From an uncultured Lacinutrix sp. (GTDB lineage: Bacteria > Bacteroidota > Bacteroidia > Flavobacteriales > Flavobacteriaceae), in the NCBI RefSeq assembly GCF_947500605.1, contig NZ_CANMSJ010000006.1, positions 154,887-218,886 on the forward strand: a stretch of 64,000 nucleotides of DNA, given 5' to 3'. The translations under genes and the position numbers were made by a program. The notes under the pieces were generated by a model, which ran no database searches, was not told the DNA's origin, and saw only the letters and a program-made list of their open reading frames with translations. How positions within the stretch are numbered: the stretch's first letter is position 1; every line of letters begins with the position of its first letter. Below are positions 26,044-35,631 of the stretch, in pieces.

Positions 26044-27123
26044 ATGATTTTAAAATCACTTTCCTTAGTAAATTACAAAAATTTCGAGAGTAAATCTCTA
26101 ATTTTTAACGACACCATAAACTGTCTTGTTGGTAACAATGGCGTAGGTAAAACAAATATTTTAGATGCTATTTACCACCTCTCTTTTGGTAAGAGTTATT
26201 TTAATCCTGTGGCCTCTCAAAACATTAAACATGACGAAGAATTCTTTGTTGTAAATGGCGATTATAGTAAGGAAAATAAATCTGAAAAGATTGTAGTTAG
26301 CCTAAAACGCGGTCAAAAAAAGGTAATTAAACGTAACGGAAAGGCATATAATAAGTTTAGCGAGCATATTGGATTCTTACCTTTAGTTATAATTTCGCCT
26401 GCCGATAGAGATTTAATTACAGAAGGAAGCGATACCCGAAGAAAATTTATAGACAGTGTTATTTCGCAAAGCGATAAAACCTATTTAGACGATTTAATTA
26501 AATACAATAAAACACTAGCGCAACGTAACAGTTTATTAAAATACTTCGCGCTTAATAATACTTTTAATATTGATACGCTAGAAGTTTACAATAGCCAATT
26601 AACAGATTTTGGCACTAGCGTTTTTAATAAAAGAAATGCTTTTTTAGAAACCTTCATCCCTATTTTTAAGGCTAGATATAAAGCCATAAGTAATGGTAAC
26701 GAAGTTGTAGATTTAGTTTATAAAAGTGATTTGTTTGAAACAGATTTAAACACATTACTTAAACAAGTTATTAATAAAGATAAAATGGTACAATATACTA
26801 GTGTTGGTGTACATAAAGACGATTTAATCTTTAATATAGACAGTCATCCTATTAAAAAGTTTGGTAGTCAAGGACAGCAAAAATCATTTTTAATTGCGTT
26901 GAAATTAGCACAGTTCGATTTTATAAAGCAACAAAGTGGTTTTAATCCTATCTTATTGTTAGATGACATTTTCGATAAGTTAGATGAAGAACGCGTAACG
27001 CAAATAATAAAATTGGTGGACGATGAAAACTTCGGACAATTATTTATTAGCGATACACATGCTGAACGAACAGAAAAAGCCGTAAAACAAGTACATCAAT
27101 CTTATGAGATATTTAAGTTGTAA
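26044..27123 (+). CDS. recF: DNA replication and repair protein RecF
   Basis: A 359-residue SMC-like ATPase. Walker A is GNNGVGKT (residues 30-37) in the typical [21 protein letters not shown] central [24 protein letters not shown] matches RecF, and the C-terminus has [17 protein letters not shown] (ABC signature) and [14 protein letters not shown] (Walker B). It helps load RecA at gapped DNA with RecO and RecR. It is the first gene after a divergent promoter region. Confidence 0.96.
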   Translation: MILKSLSLVNYKNFESKSLIFNDTINCLVGNNGVGKTNILDAIYHLSFGKSYFNPVASQNIKHDEEFFVVNGDYSKENKSEKIVVSLKRGQKKVIKRNGKAYNKFSEHIGFLPLVIISPADRDLITEGSDTRRKFIDSVISQSDKTYLDDLIKYNKTLAQRNSLLKYFALNNTFNIDTLEVYNSQLTDFGTSVFNKRNAFLETFIPIFKARYKAISNGNEVVDLVYKSDLFETDLNTLLKQVINKDKMVQYTSVGVHKDDLIFNIDSHPIKKFGSQGQQKSFLIALKLAQFDFIKQQSGFNPILLLDDIFDKLDEERVTQIIKLVDDENFGQLFISDTHAERTEKAVKQVHQSYEIFKL

Positions 27124-27127
27124 TTTG

Positions 27128-27174
27128 TAGTGTCATTGCGAGAAGTGACGCAGGAACGACGTGGCAATCTTTTA
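27128..27174. repeat. Dispersed intergenic palindromic repeat
   Basis: The sequence runs GTCATTGCGAG, a spacer with CAGGAACGACG, then TGGCAATCTTTT. The outer ATTGC/GCAAT pair and internal CG-rich arms match a class of short intergenic palindromes common in many bacterial genomes. It is the only copy in this window and lies between recF and a lipoprotein gene. Confidence 0.6.
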
Positions 27175-27193
27175 ATTATATAAAATTCACACT

Positions 27194-27613
27194 ATGAAGA
27201 AAAATATTTTTGTTTTATTAGTATCTATTATCGTTTTTAGTTGTTCTCAAAAACCAAAAACTTTAATAGCACACCTTGATGGCTATTGGGAAATTGAAAG
27301 TGTATCATTATCTAATGGCGCAAAAAAGGATTATAACGTAAACCAAACTGTAGATTATATTTCTATTGGTGATAATTTAAAAGGTTTTAGAAAAAAAATG
27401 AATCCTCGTTTTGATGGTAAATATGAAACTTCAAAAGATTCAGAAATACTTGAACTAAAAATAGAAAACGATAGTTTAAACTTATATTATTCGACAGAAT
27501 TTTCTAAATGGAAAGAAACCGTTTTAATGGCAAATAAGAGTCAGTTAAAAATTATCAACCAAAATAACGATGTATATTTATACAAACGTTTTATTCCTAT
27601 TATAGTAGAGTAA
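27194..27613 (+). CDS. Small lipoprotein of unknown function
   Basis: A 139-residue protein with a lipoprotein signal peptide; the lipobox is IVFSC near residue 17. The mature part has a lipocalin-like opening (HLDGYWEIESVSLSNG) and beta-rich strands, similar to small lipocalin-like lipoproteins of flavobacteria. I cannot assign a ligand. It lies between recF and the DciA-like gene, a conserved place for such a lipoprotein in relatives. Confidence 0.65.
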   Translation: MKKNIFVLLVSIIVFSCSQKPKTLIAHLDGYWEIESVSLSNGAKKDYNVNQTVDYISIGDNLKGFRKKMNPRFDGKYETSKDSEILELKIENDSLNLYYSTEFSKWKETVLMANKSQLKIINQNNDVYLYKRFIPIIVE

Positions 27614-27659
27614 ATTACTAATTTAATAAATGAGCCTTCCAATGTATTGGAAGATAAAT

Positions 27660-27956
27660 ATGGCAAAAAGAAACAATAGTATTTTAAACATTCAAGACGC
27701 ACTACAAGATTTTGTAGAAAGTAATAAATTAGAAAAAGGATTAGACAAGGTTAATGTTCGCGATGCTTGGGTAAAATTAATGGGTAATGGTGTCAATAAT
27801 TACACAACTTCTGTAGATATAAAAAACGAAACGCTTTACGTGCAATTAAGTTCTAGTACTTTAAGAGAAGAATTAAGCTACGGAAAAGATAAAATTGTAA
27901 AAATGCTTAATGACGAATTAGGGAAAGATTTAATAAAAAAGATAGTATTAAGGTAG
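27660..27956 (+). CDS. DUF721 / DciA-like protein
   Basis: The start at ATG 27660 (MAKRNNSILNIQDALQDF, 98 residues) fits the family; an upstream in-frame ATG at 27630 would add ten unconserved residues. The sequence has the DUF721 core: VRDAWVKLMGNGVNNYT, LYVQLSSSTLREELSYGKDKIVKMLN. DUF721 proteins include DciA, which loads the replicative helicase in bacteria without DnaC. Location next to recF supports a replication link. Confidence 0.8.
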   Translation: MAKRNNSILNIQDALQDFVESNKLEKGLDKVNVRDAWVKLMGNGVNNYTTSVDIKNETLYVQLSSSTLREELSYGKDKIVKMLNDELGKDLIKKIVLR

Positions 27957-28255
27957 TTTCTCACTAAATCAAGCTATTACTACTCCCTATAAAACACAGC
28001 TATATTCTCTTTTATTTTTAATATAAAAAACATTAAAACTTCAAAATCAAATAAACCTTTATTTGGTTTTATCTGTAATTTAAAAAAGCGCACAAGTACA
28101 AACATGTTACGAGAATATTAAAATAAACTTAGTATCAATCTGTAATTAAGACAGATACATCAATATTATTAAATTGTAATCAAAAAAAATAAAAGCAGAT
28201 TCTTTAATAAAAAATATTATATTTGTTACTTATTATAAATTTAATATTTTTTAAA
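27957..28255. other. Long upstream region of the cold-shock gene
   Basis: No gene is visible. The stretch is very AT-rich and precedes the cold-shock gene; long leaders of such genes often act as RNA thermosensors in other bacteria, but no specific structure is identified here. Confidence 0.4.
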
Positions 28256-28447
28256 ATGGCTCAAGGCACAGTAAAATTTTTCAATGATTCTAAAGGATTC
28301 GGTTTTATAACTGAAGAAGGATCAGACAACGACCATTTCGTACACATTTCTGGATTAATCGACGAAGTTCGTGAAGGAGACGTAGTAGAATTTGACCTTC
28401 AAGAAGGTAAAAAAGGTATGAACGCAGTAAACGTAAAAGTAGTATAA
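28256..28447 (+). CDS. Cold-shock protein (CspA family)
   Basis: A 63-residue single cold-shock domain when started at ATG 28256 (MAQGTVKFFNDSKGFGFI); an in-frame ATG 33 bases upstream adds a non-conserved hydrophobic tail. RNP1 is KGFGFI and RNP2 is HFVHIS. It binds single-stranded RNA or DNA and melts secondary structure, probably aiding translation in the cold. A strong terminator follows, so it is a single-gene transcript. Confidence 0.93.
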   Translation: MAQGTVKFFNDSKGFGFITEEGSDNDHFVHISGLIDEVREGDVVEFDLQEGKKGMNAVNVKVV

Positions 28448-28479
28448 TTATATATATTCAATTTACTTTATTACAAGTT

Positions 28480-28507
28480 AAAGCTCACTATTAGTGAGCT
28501 TTTTTTG
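28480..28507 (+). terminator. Rho-independent terminator of the cold-shock gene
   Basis: The perfect stem AAGCTCACTA/TAGTGAGCTT is followed by a run of T. It lies 33 bases after the stop codon. Confidence 0.9.
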
Positions 28508-28529
28508 TTTTAATGCTGTTACAACAACA

Positions 28530-28566
28530 GCAAAAAAAAGCGCAACTATTGGTTGCGCTTTTTTAC
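28530..28566 (-). terminator. Bidirectional terminator between csp and the M4 protease gene
   Basis: The stem GCGCAAC/GTTGCGC is flanked by A-runs and T-runs on both sides, so it can end the minus-strand M4 protease transcript and back up the csp terminator. Confidence 0.8.
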
Positions 28567-28582
28567 TTTATATTATTTCTTT

Positions 28583-31147
28583 TTATTGCTTCATTAATTT
28601 AATAACACTCTTAGTTTCTTTAGAAACAACCGTCATAAAATACAATCCTGAAGCAACATTCGATAAGTCGATTGCTTTAGTTTCGTTCATATTAGACAGA
28701 TCTACAGTTTTAATAAAACGACCGTTAATATCATAAATTTCGGCTTTCACTAAATTTATTTGTCCTGTTTTCTTTAAGTTAAAAGTTCCGTTTGATGGAT
28801 TAGGATACACTTTAACAAAGTTACTTATTGCATCAAACTCTGAAACAGATAATGAATAATCACAGTTATAAACAGTTAACTCGTCTAAAAACCAACCTTC
28901 ACGACCGTTACATCCATCAGTTCCTAAATCGAATCTAAAACTTATTATACTATTTGCAGTAACACCTAAAGATGATAAATCGATAACACTTGTTCCCCAA
29001 CTTCCTTTGTTAGAACCAGGATCTGTACCTGTAAAAGCAGCTTGACCAGCCATAGGATTATCATTTCCGGCTCCTGCTGTATTTAACAATCCATTATAAC
29101 CATTATTAATAAAGGCAGCAGTAGGCAAATTAGCCCAAGCTCCTGAGTCTATTTTATATTTAATGTTTCCACCATCCCAACTAAGTTCTGTTCCAACATA
29201 ATGATTAAAAGCCATTTCAAAAGTACCTGTTGTAATATTTGGCATTGTAATTTCCGGACTTACCAATCTCATGATTCCATTTTGGAAATCTGTTGCGCAA
29301 TCTCCTCCATAAGTATCACCTATAGGTGCATTTATAGCATAAATACCTGTTCCTACTCTCCCATTTGGAAGCGTTGCTTCTAATTGCCAATCTCTTGCCG
29401 TCCAAGTTGCAGTTGATGCTACTTGCTCAACAGTCCAACCTATCATTCCTGTTTCCCAATCTTCGAAAAAGATTGGATTATTTATACCTGCATCACAAAT
29501 TGCTGGAGCATCTCCTATAATAGGTGTAAAACCACATTGTGTAGGCTCTATACGCAATTCTACTGCTAACACAGCATTTACAACTTGTTGCACATCGAAA
29601 GCTGTGATTATTTCTCCTGATGGTCCTGCCGTAGCTGCAGTTGTAGATAAACCTTCAAGGTTAATGCCTATTAAATCGTTAGCAGAAGCTTCTAAAGCAT
29701 TTGCTAAATCTGTAAAATTACTTGTTCCTGTTAAATATTGACTCTGTGCTCTCCAAAATATATGAGCAGCTTTTGTAAAACCAATACCTGTAATTACTTG
29801 TCCATTATAACTTCCTCCATCAACCAACAAAGCATAAGCATGATTTGGTACACTTGAATTTATATGCACTCCTCCAGAATCTCCATCACTACACCAATAC
29901 TGTCCATCTGTAACTTTTCCTGGATGCCCATTACAATTAGGGTTCCAAAGATCACGAATTGGAGCACTAAAAAATGTAGCGTCCTCTCCCATTCTCCATC
30001 TGTCTGAACTATTACAACCATTTCTTAAAGAAAAATCTTCTCCAGCATCTTCGTAATTATTAATTAAATCTATGGTTTCTCCCCAAATATCTGAATACGA
30101 CTCATTAATAGCTCCAGATTGCCATGCATAAATTAAACCACTTGTGTACTCTGTATAGGCGTGTCCCCATTCGTGAGCAATAACATCGTCTGCTGCAGTA
30201 CCGTCTGTATAATTTGTAGTCGTACCATTCCAACTTGCATTTGCTACATTAGGATTATTATTTATGGTAAGCATTTTTCCGCCAGCGCCATCAAAAGATT
30301 CGAAACCAAAAGTGTTATTAAAAAAATGATACATGTGTGCAGAAGTCTCTACCTCATTTTTTTGCCATATTGTTAATGTTCCAGGAAAAGGATCTCCTTC
30401 TTCCCAAACAGTGTTTGATAAATCATTTTCGAAAACCTCACGATCTAACGCATGTGCAATACCTGTAAACTGCTCTACAATATTTCCATTGTGTGCGTTT
30501 ACAAATACAAACTCCCTTACATCGTTGTTGTTTCTTACTTCAATTTCATAAACCAAATAATTAGCACCTTTAAAGCCTTGCGCTAATCCTTTTTGGAACA
30601 CATATAACTTACTCTGGTGCGCTTGTAATGCATCACCCGAATTATTAATATCTTGATTTTCGATAGTTTGAATAGCAATTGCATTAGCTTCAGTTTTAGA
30701 TAAATTAACTGTAGCATTCAATTTAATATCTGTAATATAATTACCGTTTATAGCCGTTAAATTGTTTTCAGCATTAAAATGAAATAATAATTTTCCATCG
30801 TAAACAGGTACTCCATTATATAGCTGATTTAAAACAACATGCTTAAGTCCTAAATTATCGACTTCTTCTACTTCTAATTTAAAAATACCGTTGGTATCTT
30901 TAATATTGTAAATTGATTTGTTTTCATTTAAAAAATTGAACGCCTTTTCTACAACCGAATTACCATTCAGTTTTAAAGGATTATCGTTCGAGAATTTAAT
31001 AAATTTAGGAACGTTAGAATCTTTGTTAATGGTAACAAATGCATTTGTTTTTTGTTTAAAGTTTTCAATAGCTCTTTCTGTGGTTTGCGCTTGAGAAAAA
31101 GCCGAAAACAAAAAGCAAACTAAGAGTAGACTTTTAATAATTTTCAT
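28583..31147 (-). CDS. Secreted M4 (thermolysin-like) metalloprotease with T9SS sorting domain
   Basis: An 854-residue exported protease. Signal peptide residues 1-20 (FSAFSQA) are followed by an FTP/PepSY propeptide (about 30-215). The M4 catalytic domain has HEWGH (H325-H329) and GAINESYSDIWGE (third zinc ligand Glu); DGDSGGVHINSSVPNHA carries a further catalytic His. A domain with FFEDWETGMIGW (MAM/jelly-roll-like) follows, then a C-terminal type A sorting domain, VKVYPNPSNGTFNL to KLMKQ. It is secreted through the type IX system, probably to degrade external proteins. Confidence 0.93.
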   Translation of the reverse strand: MKIIKSLLLVCFLFSAFSQAQTTERAIENFKQKTNAFVTINKDSNVPKFIKFSNDNPLKLNGNSVVEKAFNFLNENKSIYNIKDTNGIFKLEVEEVDNLGLKHVVLNQLYNGVPVYDGKLLFHFNAENNLTAINGNYITDIKLNATVNLSKTEANAIAIQTIENQDINNSGDALQAHQSKLYVFQKGLAQGFKGANYLVYEIEVRNNNDVREFVFVNAHNGNIVEQFTGIAHALDREVFENDLSNTVWEEGDPFPGTLTIWQKNEVETSAHMYHFFNNTFGFESFDGAGGKMLTINNNPNVANASWNGTTTNYTDGTAADDVIAHEWGHAYTEYTSGLIYAWQSGAINESYSDIWGETIDLINNYEDAGEDFSLRNGCNSSDRWRMGEDATFFSAPIRDLWNPNCNGHPGKVTDGQYWCSDGDSGGVHINSSVPNHAYALLVDGGSYNGQVITGIGFTKAAHIFWRAQSQYLTGTSNFTDLANALEASANDLIGINLEGLSTTAATAGPSGEIITAFDVQQVVNAVLAVELRIEPTQCGFTPIIGDAPAICDAGINNPIFFEDWETGMIGWTVEQVASTATWTARDWQLEATLPNGRVGTGIYAINAPIGDTYGGDCATDFQNGIMRLVSPEITMPNITTGTFEMAFNHYVGTELSWDGGNIKYKIDSGAWANLPTAAFINNGYNGLLNTAGAGNDNPMAGQAAFTGTDPGSNKGSWGTSVIDLSSLGVTANSIISFRFDLGTDGCNGREGWFLDELTVYNCDYSLSVSEFDAISNFVKVYPNPSNGTFNLKKTGQINLVKAEIYDINGRFIKTVDLSNMNETKAIDLSNVASGLYFMTVVSKETKSVIKLMKQ

Positions 31148-31189
31148 AGAGATTTTTTTTAGTCTCGCTAAATTACTTGATTATCAGGT

Positions 31190-31222
31190 ACAAAAAAAGC
31201 CCAACTCGTTAAAGTTGGGCTT
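31190..31222 (-). terminator. Terminator of ndk
   Basis: The stem AAGCCCAACT/AGTTGGGCTT has loop CGTTAA (plus-strand reading); on the minus strand the T-run follows immediately. Confidence 0.85.
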
Positions 31223-31250
31223 AAATGTGTGTTTTTACCGTTTAAAAGTC

Positions 31251-31670
31251 TTAAAACATCTCTCTTCCTGAGAAATGAAAAGCACCTTCAATTGCAGCAT
31301 TTTCATCACTATCACTTCCGTGTACAGCATTCTCTCCTATTGAAGCAGCATATAGTTTACGAATAGTACCTTCTGCAGCATCTGCAGGATTTGTAGCACC
31401 AATTAAAGTTCTAAAATCATCAACAGCGTTATCTTTTTCTAAGATGGCAGCTACTATAGGACCACGTGTCATGTACTCAACTAATTCTCCAAAGAAAGGT
31501 CTTTCGTTATGTACTGCGTAAAATGCTTCAGCATCAGCTGTAGTCATTTGCGTTAATTTCATTGCTACGATTCTAAAACCAGAAGCATTAATTTTTTCTA
31601 AGATTGCTCCAATATTTCCTTTTTCAACAGAATCAGGCTTAAGCATTGTAAATGTTCTATTTGTTGCCAT
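31251..31670 (-). CDS. ndk: Nucleoside-diphosphate kinase
   Basis: A 139-residue NDK of standard length. It has [14 protein letters not shown] at the start, [16 protein letters not shown], and the active-site [12 protein letters not shown] with the phosphohistidine. It exchanges phosphates among nucleoside di- and triphosphates. It is divergent from nrnA and has its own terminator. Confidence 0.97.
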   Translation of the reverse strand: MATNRTFTMLKPDSVEKGNIGAILEKINASGFRIVAMKLTQMTTADAEAFYAVHNERPFFGELVEYMTRGPIVAAILEKDNAVDDFRTLIGATNPADAAEGTIRKLYAASIGENAVHGSDSDENAAIEGAFHFSGREMF

Positions 31671-31760
31671 TTTAATTTTTTATAAATTTGGTGCAAAAGT
31701 AGTACAATTCTATTTATAAACAATAATTTTCAATATTAAAAAATTGTATCTTCGCAACCT

Positions 31761-32780
31761 ATGACTATACAAGATATTTTAGAGATAAAAGCACTCTTAT
31801 CGACACCAAAAAAAATAGCAATTATACCGCATAAAAATCCAGATGGAGATGCAATTGGCTCTACACTAGGTTTATTACATTATTTATTACAACTTAATCA
31901 AGATGCTAAAATTATTGCTCCCAATGATTTTCCTGACTTTTTAAAATGGCTACCAGGTGTAGAAACCATTAAAAATCATGAGATGGAAATGGAGGAAACA
32001 GAAGCATTTATAAATGATGCAGATGTTCTTTTTACTTTAGATTTTAACGCTTTTCACCGTACAGGTAATATGGAAACCGTTTTGGCTAATAGTAGTGCTT
32101 TAAAAATAATGATTGACCATCACCAGCAACCAGACGACTATGCTAAATATATGTTTAGCGATGTGTCTATGAGTTCTACTTGTGAAATGGTTTATCATTT
32201 TTTAGATAAACTTGATGCTTTAGACAAAGTAAATGCACAAATAGCAACTTGCCTTTATGTTGGTATAATGACAGATACAGGATCGTTTAGATTCCGCTCT
32301 ACAACAAGTACAACACATAGAATTATTGCTAATTTAATAGACAAAGGCGCAGACAATACTGCAATACATAATAATGTTTACGATACTAATAGCTACAACC
32401 GTCTACAATTATTAGGTTGTGCTTTAAGTAATTTAAAAGTATTGCCAGAACATAAAGCAGCATATATTACGTTATCTCAAAAAGAGTTACGCGATTTAGA
32501 TTATAAAAAAGGAGATACAGAAGGTTTTGTAAACTATGCCTTATCGCTTAACGATACTGTTTTAGCAGCTATTTTTATTGAAGATAAAAAACAAGGTATT
32601 ATTAAAATATCTTTACGCTCTAAAGGTAACTTTTCTGTTAACGAATTGTCTCGTGCTCATTTTGAAGGTGGAGGCCACACAAACGCTGCTGGAGGTAAAA
32701 GTGACACTTCTTTAGAAGAGACCGTTGAAAAATTTATTAGTATATTACCTGCTTATAGTAAAGCCCTAAATAATGAATAA
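31761..32780 (+). CDS. nrnA: DHH-family oligoribonuclease/pAp phosphatase (NrnA type)
   Basis: A 339-residue DHH/DHHA1 phosphoesterase. The N-terminal motif HKNPDGDAIGST (H24, D28, D30), the MIDHHQQ signature and the C-terminal GGGHTNAAGG loop are all present. NrnA enzymes degrade short RNA oligonucleotides and adenosine 3',5'-bisphosphate. The gene overlaps the start of gldI by eight bases, suggesting co-translation. Confidence 0.92.
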   Translation: MTIQDILEIKALLSTPKKIAIIPHKNPDGDAIGSTLGLLHYLLQLNQDAKIIAPNDFPDFLKWLPGVETIKNHEMEMEETEAFINDADVLFTLDFNAFHRTGNMETVLANSSALKIMIDHHQQPDDYAKYMFSDVSMSSTCEMVYHFLDKLDALDKVNAQIATCLYVGIMTDTGSFRFRSTTSTTHRIIANLIDKGADNTAIHNNVYDTNSYNRLQLLGCALSNLKVLPEHKAAYITLSQKELRDLDYKKGDTEGFVNYALSLNDTVLAAIFIEDKKQGIIKISLRSKGNFSVNELSRAHFEGGGHTNAAGGKSDTSLEETVEKFISILPAYSKALNNE

Positions 32781-33315
32781 ACTTATACTTCTACTCTTTG
32801 CTTTTACTTGTGTTTTTGCTTGTAAATCGCCAGAAGCTAGAAAGCCAGAAACTGTAAAAACAGGTTCTTTTATTGAAGAATCTGCTATACGCAACAAAAA
32901 GCTATACGAAGCTGAGGAAAAAGCAATAGAAGCCTACATTACTGCACAAAGTACTAAAGAATTTAAAGCTTCAGAATTTGGATTTTGGTTTTCTCAAGAC
33001 TCGTTGGTTAGTGTTGACAATTCTAAATTACCAGAATTTAGCGACATCGTTAATTTTGACTATTCTATTTCTGCTTTAAACGGACAAGTTATATATTCGG
33101 CTTCAGAATTAAAAAATAGAAATTACGCCATGGACCAAGAAGAACTTTTTACTGGTTTACGAGAAGGTTTAAAACTAATGAAAGCTGGAGAAACATATAC
33201 CTTTATATTCCCATCGCAAAAAGCATATGGTTATTATGGAGATGAAAACAAGATTGGTAGAAATACACCTATAATTAGTCAAGTAACAGTAAACTCAATT
33301 ACAACAAAACAATAA
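32773..33315 (+). CDS. gldI: Gliding-motility-associated FKBP-type isomerase lipoprotein GldI
   Basis: A 180-residue lipoprotein (lipobox VFAC near residue 17) with an FKBP-like C-terminal domain (FDYSISALNGQVIYS, LFTGLREGLKLMKAGETYTFIFPSQKAYGY). Size and order fit GldI, a peptidyl-prolyl isomerase needed for gliding and type IX secretion in Flavobacterium. It is encoded between nrnA and a cyclophilin-FKBP fusion, so three foldase or turnover genes run together. Confidence 0.85.
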   Translation: MNKLILLLFAFTCVFACKSPEARKPETVKTGSFIEESAIRNKKLYEAEEKAIEAYITAQSTKEFKASEFGFWFSQDSLVSVDNSKLPEFSDIVNFDYSISALNGQVIYSASELKNRNYAMDQEELFTGLREGLKLMKAGETYTFIFPSQKAYGYYGDENKIGRNTPIISQVTVNSITTKQ

Positions 33316-33324
33316 TTACTAAAA

Positions 33325-34557
33325 ATGAAGAACATTAAACACACTATGAAATTTTTAAGCCTTGTCTTATTCGCACTAGTAAGCATGAGTGCATCTTCTT
33401 GCCAAGATAATAATCAATATCCAGATTTAGAAGATGGATTATATGCGCAAATTGAAACTACTAAAGGTACAATGGTTGCTAAATTGTTTTACAAAAAAGC
33501 ACCAGTAACTGTTGCCAATTTTGTTGGCTTAGCAGAAGGAACACACCCGAGTTTAGAAGGTGACTTAAAAGGAAAACCTTTTTACGATGGTATTATTTTT
33601 CACCGTGTTATGGATAAATTCATGATTCAAGGTGGAGACCCAACAGGAAGTGGAACTGGAAGCGCAGGATTTAAATTCTACAGCGAATTCGATACTACTT
33701 TAAGCCACGACAAACCAGGCATTTTATCTATGGCTAACTCAGGAGGTTTAAACACTAACGGTTCTCAATTTTTTATTACCGAAGTACCTTTTACAAGGTT
33801 AGATGCTTTTACAGCAGATGGTAGCTTAAAAAATTGTAATGCTGGTGGTACAAGTTGTCACCCTGTTTTTGGAGAGTTAGTAAAAGGTTTAGAAGTACAA
33901 GATTCTATTTCTAACGTTGCCGTTTCTAAAGACAGAAATACACTTAACAAACCTTTAGAAGATGTAGTAATAAACAAAGTAACAATTATACGTAAAGGAA
34001 AAGATGCTAAAGCTTTTGATGCACCTAAAGTATTTACAGAGTTAGAACCTCTTTTACCACAACGTTTAGAAGATATGCAAAAGAAGCAAGTTGAACTAGC
34101 AAAAGAAAAATCTAAAGCTGCTGCCGAAGACTTTAAAAAAGCTAATGCAGATTTAGCTGGAGATATTTTTGAGTCTCCAACAGGAATGGTAATGATACTT
34201 AACAAAACTGCTAACGGTGAAAAACCAAAAAGCACAGATAAAGTATTAATTAAAACAAGTGGTTACTTTATGAATGGTAACTTACTTTACACAACAGATG
34301 TTGAAGTTGCTAAGAAATTAAACCAATACGATGAGCAACAAGAAAAAGGTGGTGCTTACAATTCTTTTCCAATGATTTATAATGAATCTGCAGGTTTAGT
34401 TGCTGGTTTTAGAGAAGCAATGCTAAGAATGAATGTTGGGGATAAAGCAAGAGTCTACGTACCTAGTTATTTAGGTTATGGAGCAAGCGGACGTCCTCCA
34501 AGAGTTCCAGGAAATACAGATTTATATTTTGATATTGAAATAGAAGGTATACAGTAA
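33325..34557 (+). CDS. Cyclophilin-FKBP fusion peptidyl-prolyl isomerase lipoprotein
   Basis: A 410-residue protein; an internal ATG at 33346 is an alternative start just before the signal sequence. The lipobox is ASSC near residue 26. Residues 40-230 are a cyclophilin domain (FHRVMDKFMIQGGDPTGSG, NGSQFFITEVPFTRLDA), residues 245-285 a charged linker, and residues 290-410 an FKBP domain (GDKARVYVPSYLGYGASG). Two unrelated isomerase folds in one exported protein suggest a broad periplasmic foldase. It lies nine bases after gldI. Confidence 0.9.
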   Translation: MKNIKHTMKFLSLVLFALVSMSASSCQDNNQYPDLEDGLYAQIETTKGTMVAKLFYKKAPVTVANFVGLAEGTHPSLEGDLKGKPFYDGIIFHRVMDKFMIQGGDPTGSGTGSAGFKFYSEFDTTLSHDKPGILSMANSGGLNTNGSQFFITEVPFTRLDAFTADGSLKNCNAGGTSCHPVFGELVKGLEVQDSISNVAVSKDRNTLNKPLEDVVINKVTIIRKGKDAKAFDAPKVFTELEPLLPQRLEDMQKKQVELAKEKSKAAAEDFKKANADLAGDIFESPTGMVMILNKTANGEKPKSTDKVLIKTSGYFMNGNLLYTTDVEVAKKLNQYDEQQEKGGAYNSFPMIYNESAGLVAGFREAMLRMNVGDKARVYVPSYLGYGASGRPPRVPGNTDLYFDIEIEGIQ

Positions 34558-34579
34558 TAAAATTCTAAAATTTTTTACA

Positions 34580-34617
34580 AAAAAAGCCTTTCAGTTTATT
34601 CTGAAAGGCTTTTTTTA
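34580..34617 (+). terminator. Terminator of the nrnA-gldI-isomerase operon
   Basis: The stem AAAGCCTTTCAG/CTGAAAGGCTTT has loop TTTATT and a T-run. Confidence 0.92.
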
Positions 34618-34623
34618 TACTCT

Positions 34624-34712
34624 TAACGATCCCTTTAAAAGGAAGCATCTACTACTCTATTCTTCTTGATATTTTAAGTAAAATAACTTAACTTCGTTTA
34701 AAATATTCTTTT
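34624..34712 (+). repeat. Degenerate cassette-spacer-like sequence
   Basis: It begins TTAACGATCC, like the spacer start TAAACGATCC at 40281, and ends with TTGATATTTT and ACTTCGTTTA (34691-34700), like the short elements further along. It appears to be the first and most degenerate member of the repeat family. Confidence 0.4.
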
Positions 34713-34783
34713 ACTTAAAGAATTACAAACCAATATTTTACTACTATCGCTCATACATTAAAAACCTAATGCAATCTCTAATT

Positions 34784-35581
34784 ATGAAAAAAACTGCGAC
34801 AATTTTACTTATTCTTTTTATGGTAACCTCTGTTTTTTCTCAAGTCCAAGAATCCGATTTAATTGGTACTTGGTCTGTTATAAAACTAGAAATTAACACT
34901 GCCAATTTAGACAACATTGATAGAGAACATTACGAACCTTTAAAAAAAGCTCTTAAAGAGTCTATATTCGAGATAAATGCTGACAAAAGCTTTACACTTA
35001 AAATTGATTTTAAAGATTTAGAAGATTATGTTCAAAATGTGATTTGGTCTTTTAATAAAGAAATAGCAATGCTTACTGTTAATGATAGAATAGGTGGAAA
35101 AAACGAAGATGAAGGCACCATAATAGATTTTAAAGTATACGAAAATAAAGGGCAATTTTTATTTACAGCATTAGATGATCTCTTTTATTTATATGTAAAA
35201 AAAGATAACGTTTCTACAACAAATCCAGAATACGCATATAAAACATTAGAGATTAAACATGGTGATGCAAACGAATTTAGTGACAGTAATCTAGCCAATA
35301 TTTGGACCGATGCCAACAGCCTTAACGACCTTGCGTGGCATGCCTACTTAGAACATAACGATATTGATGTTTTACTTAAAGCTATTAAAATAATAGAACG
35401 CTCTGTTGCATTACAGAGAAACACTTTTAATTTAGATACTCACGCTTCATTATTATACAAAACAGGCAATTACACCAAAGCCTTAAAAAAAGCGAAAGAA
35501 GCTATTGAAAGTGCCAAAAATGATAATATAGATTACAGTGAAACTACTAAATTAATCGATAAAATTATTGACAAATTATAA
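34784..35581 (+). CDS. Exported TPR-containing protein of unknown function
   Basis: About 265 residues from ATG 34784 (MKKTATILLILFMVTSVFSQ signal peptide); an in-frame ATG 15 bases earlier gives an atypical N-terminus. Residues 25-140 form a lipocalin-like start (LIGTWSVIKLEI), and the C-terminal 90 residues contain TPR-like repeats (ASLLYKTGNYTKALKKAKEAIESA). Function is unknown. It opens the accessory stretch that runs to 41.2 kb. Confidence 0.65.
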   Translation: MKKTATILLILFMVTSVFSQVQESDLIGTWSVIKLEINTANLDNIDREHYEPLKKALKESIFEINADKSFTLKIDFKDLEDYVQNVIWSFNKEIAMLTVNDRIGGKNEDEGTIIDFKVYENKGQFLFTALDDLFYLYVKKDNVSTTNPEYAYKTLEIKHGDANEFSDSNLANIWTDANSLNDLAWHAYLEHNDIDVLLKAIKIIERSVALQRNTFNLDTHASLLYKTGNYTKALKKAKEAIESAKNDNIDYSETTKLIDKIIDKL

Positions 35582-35631
35582 TCATTATAGCGTACTCGAA
35601 AATATAATATAAAAACACAATATTTATAATA

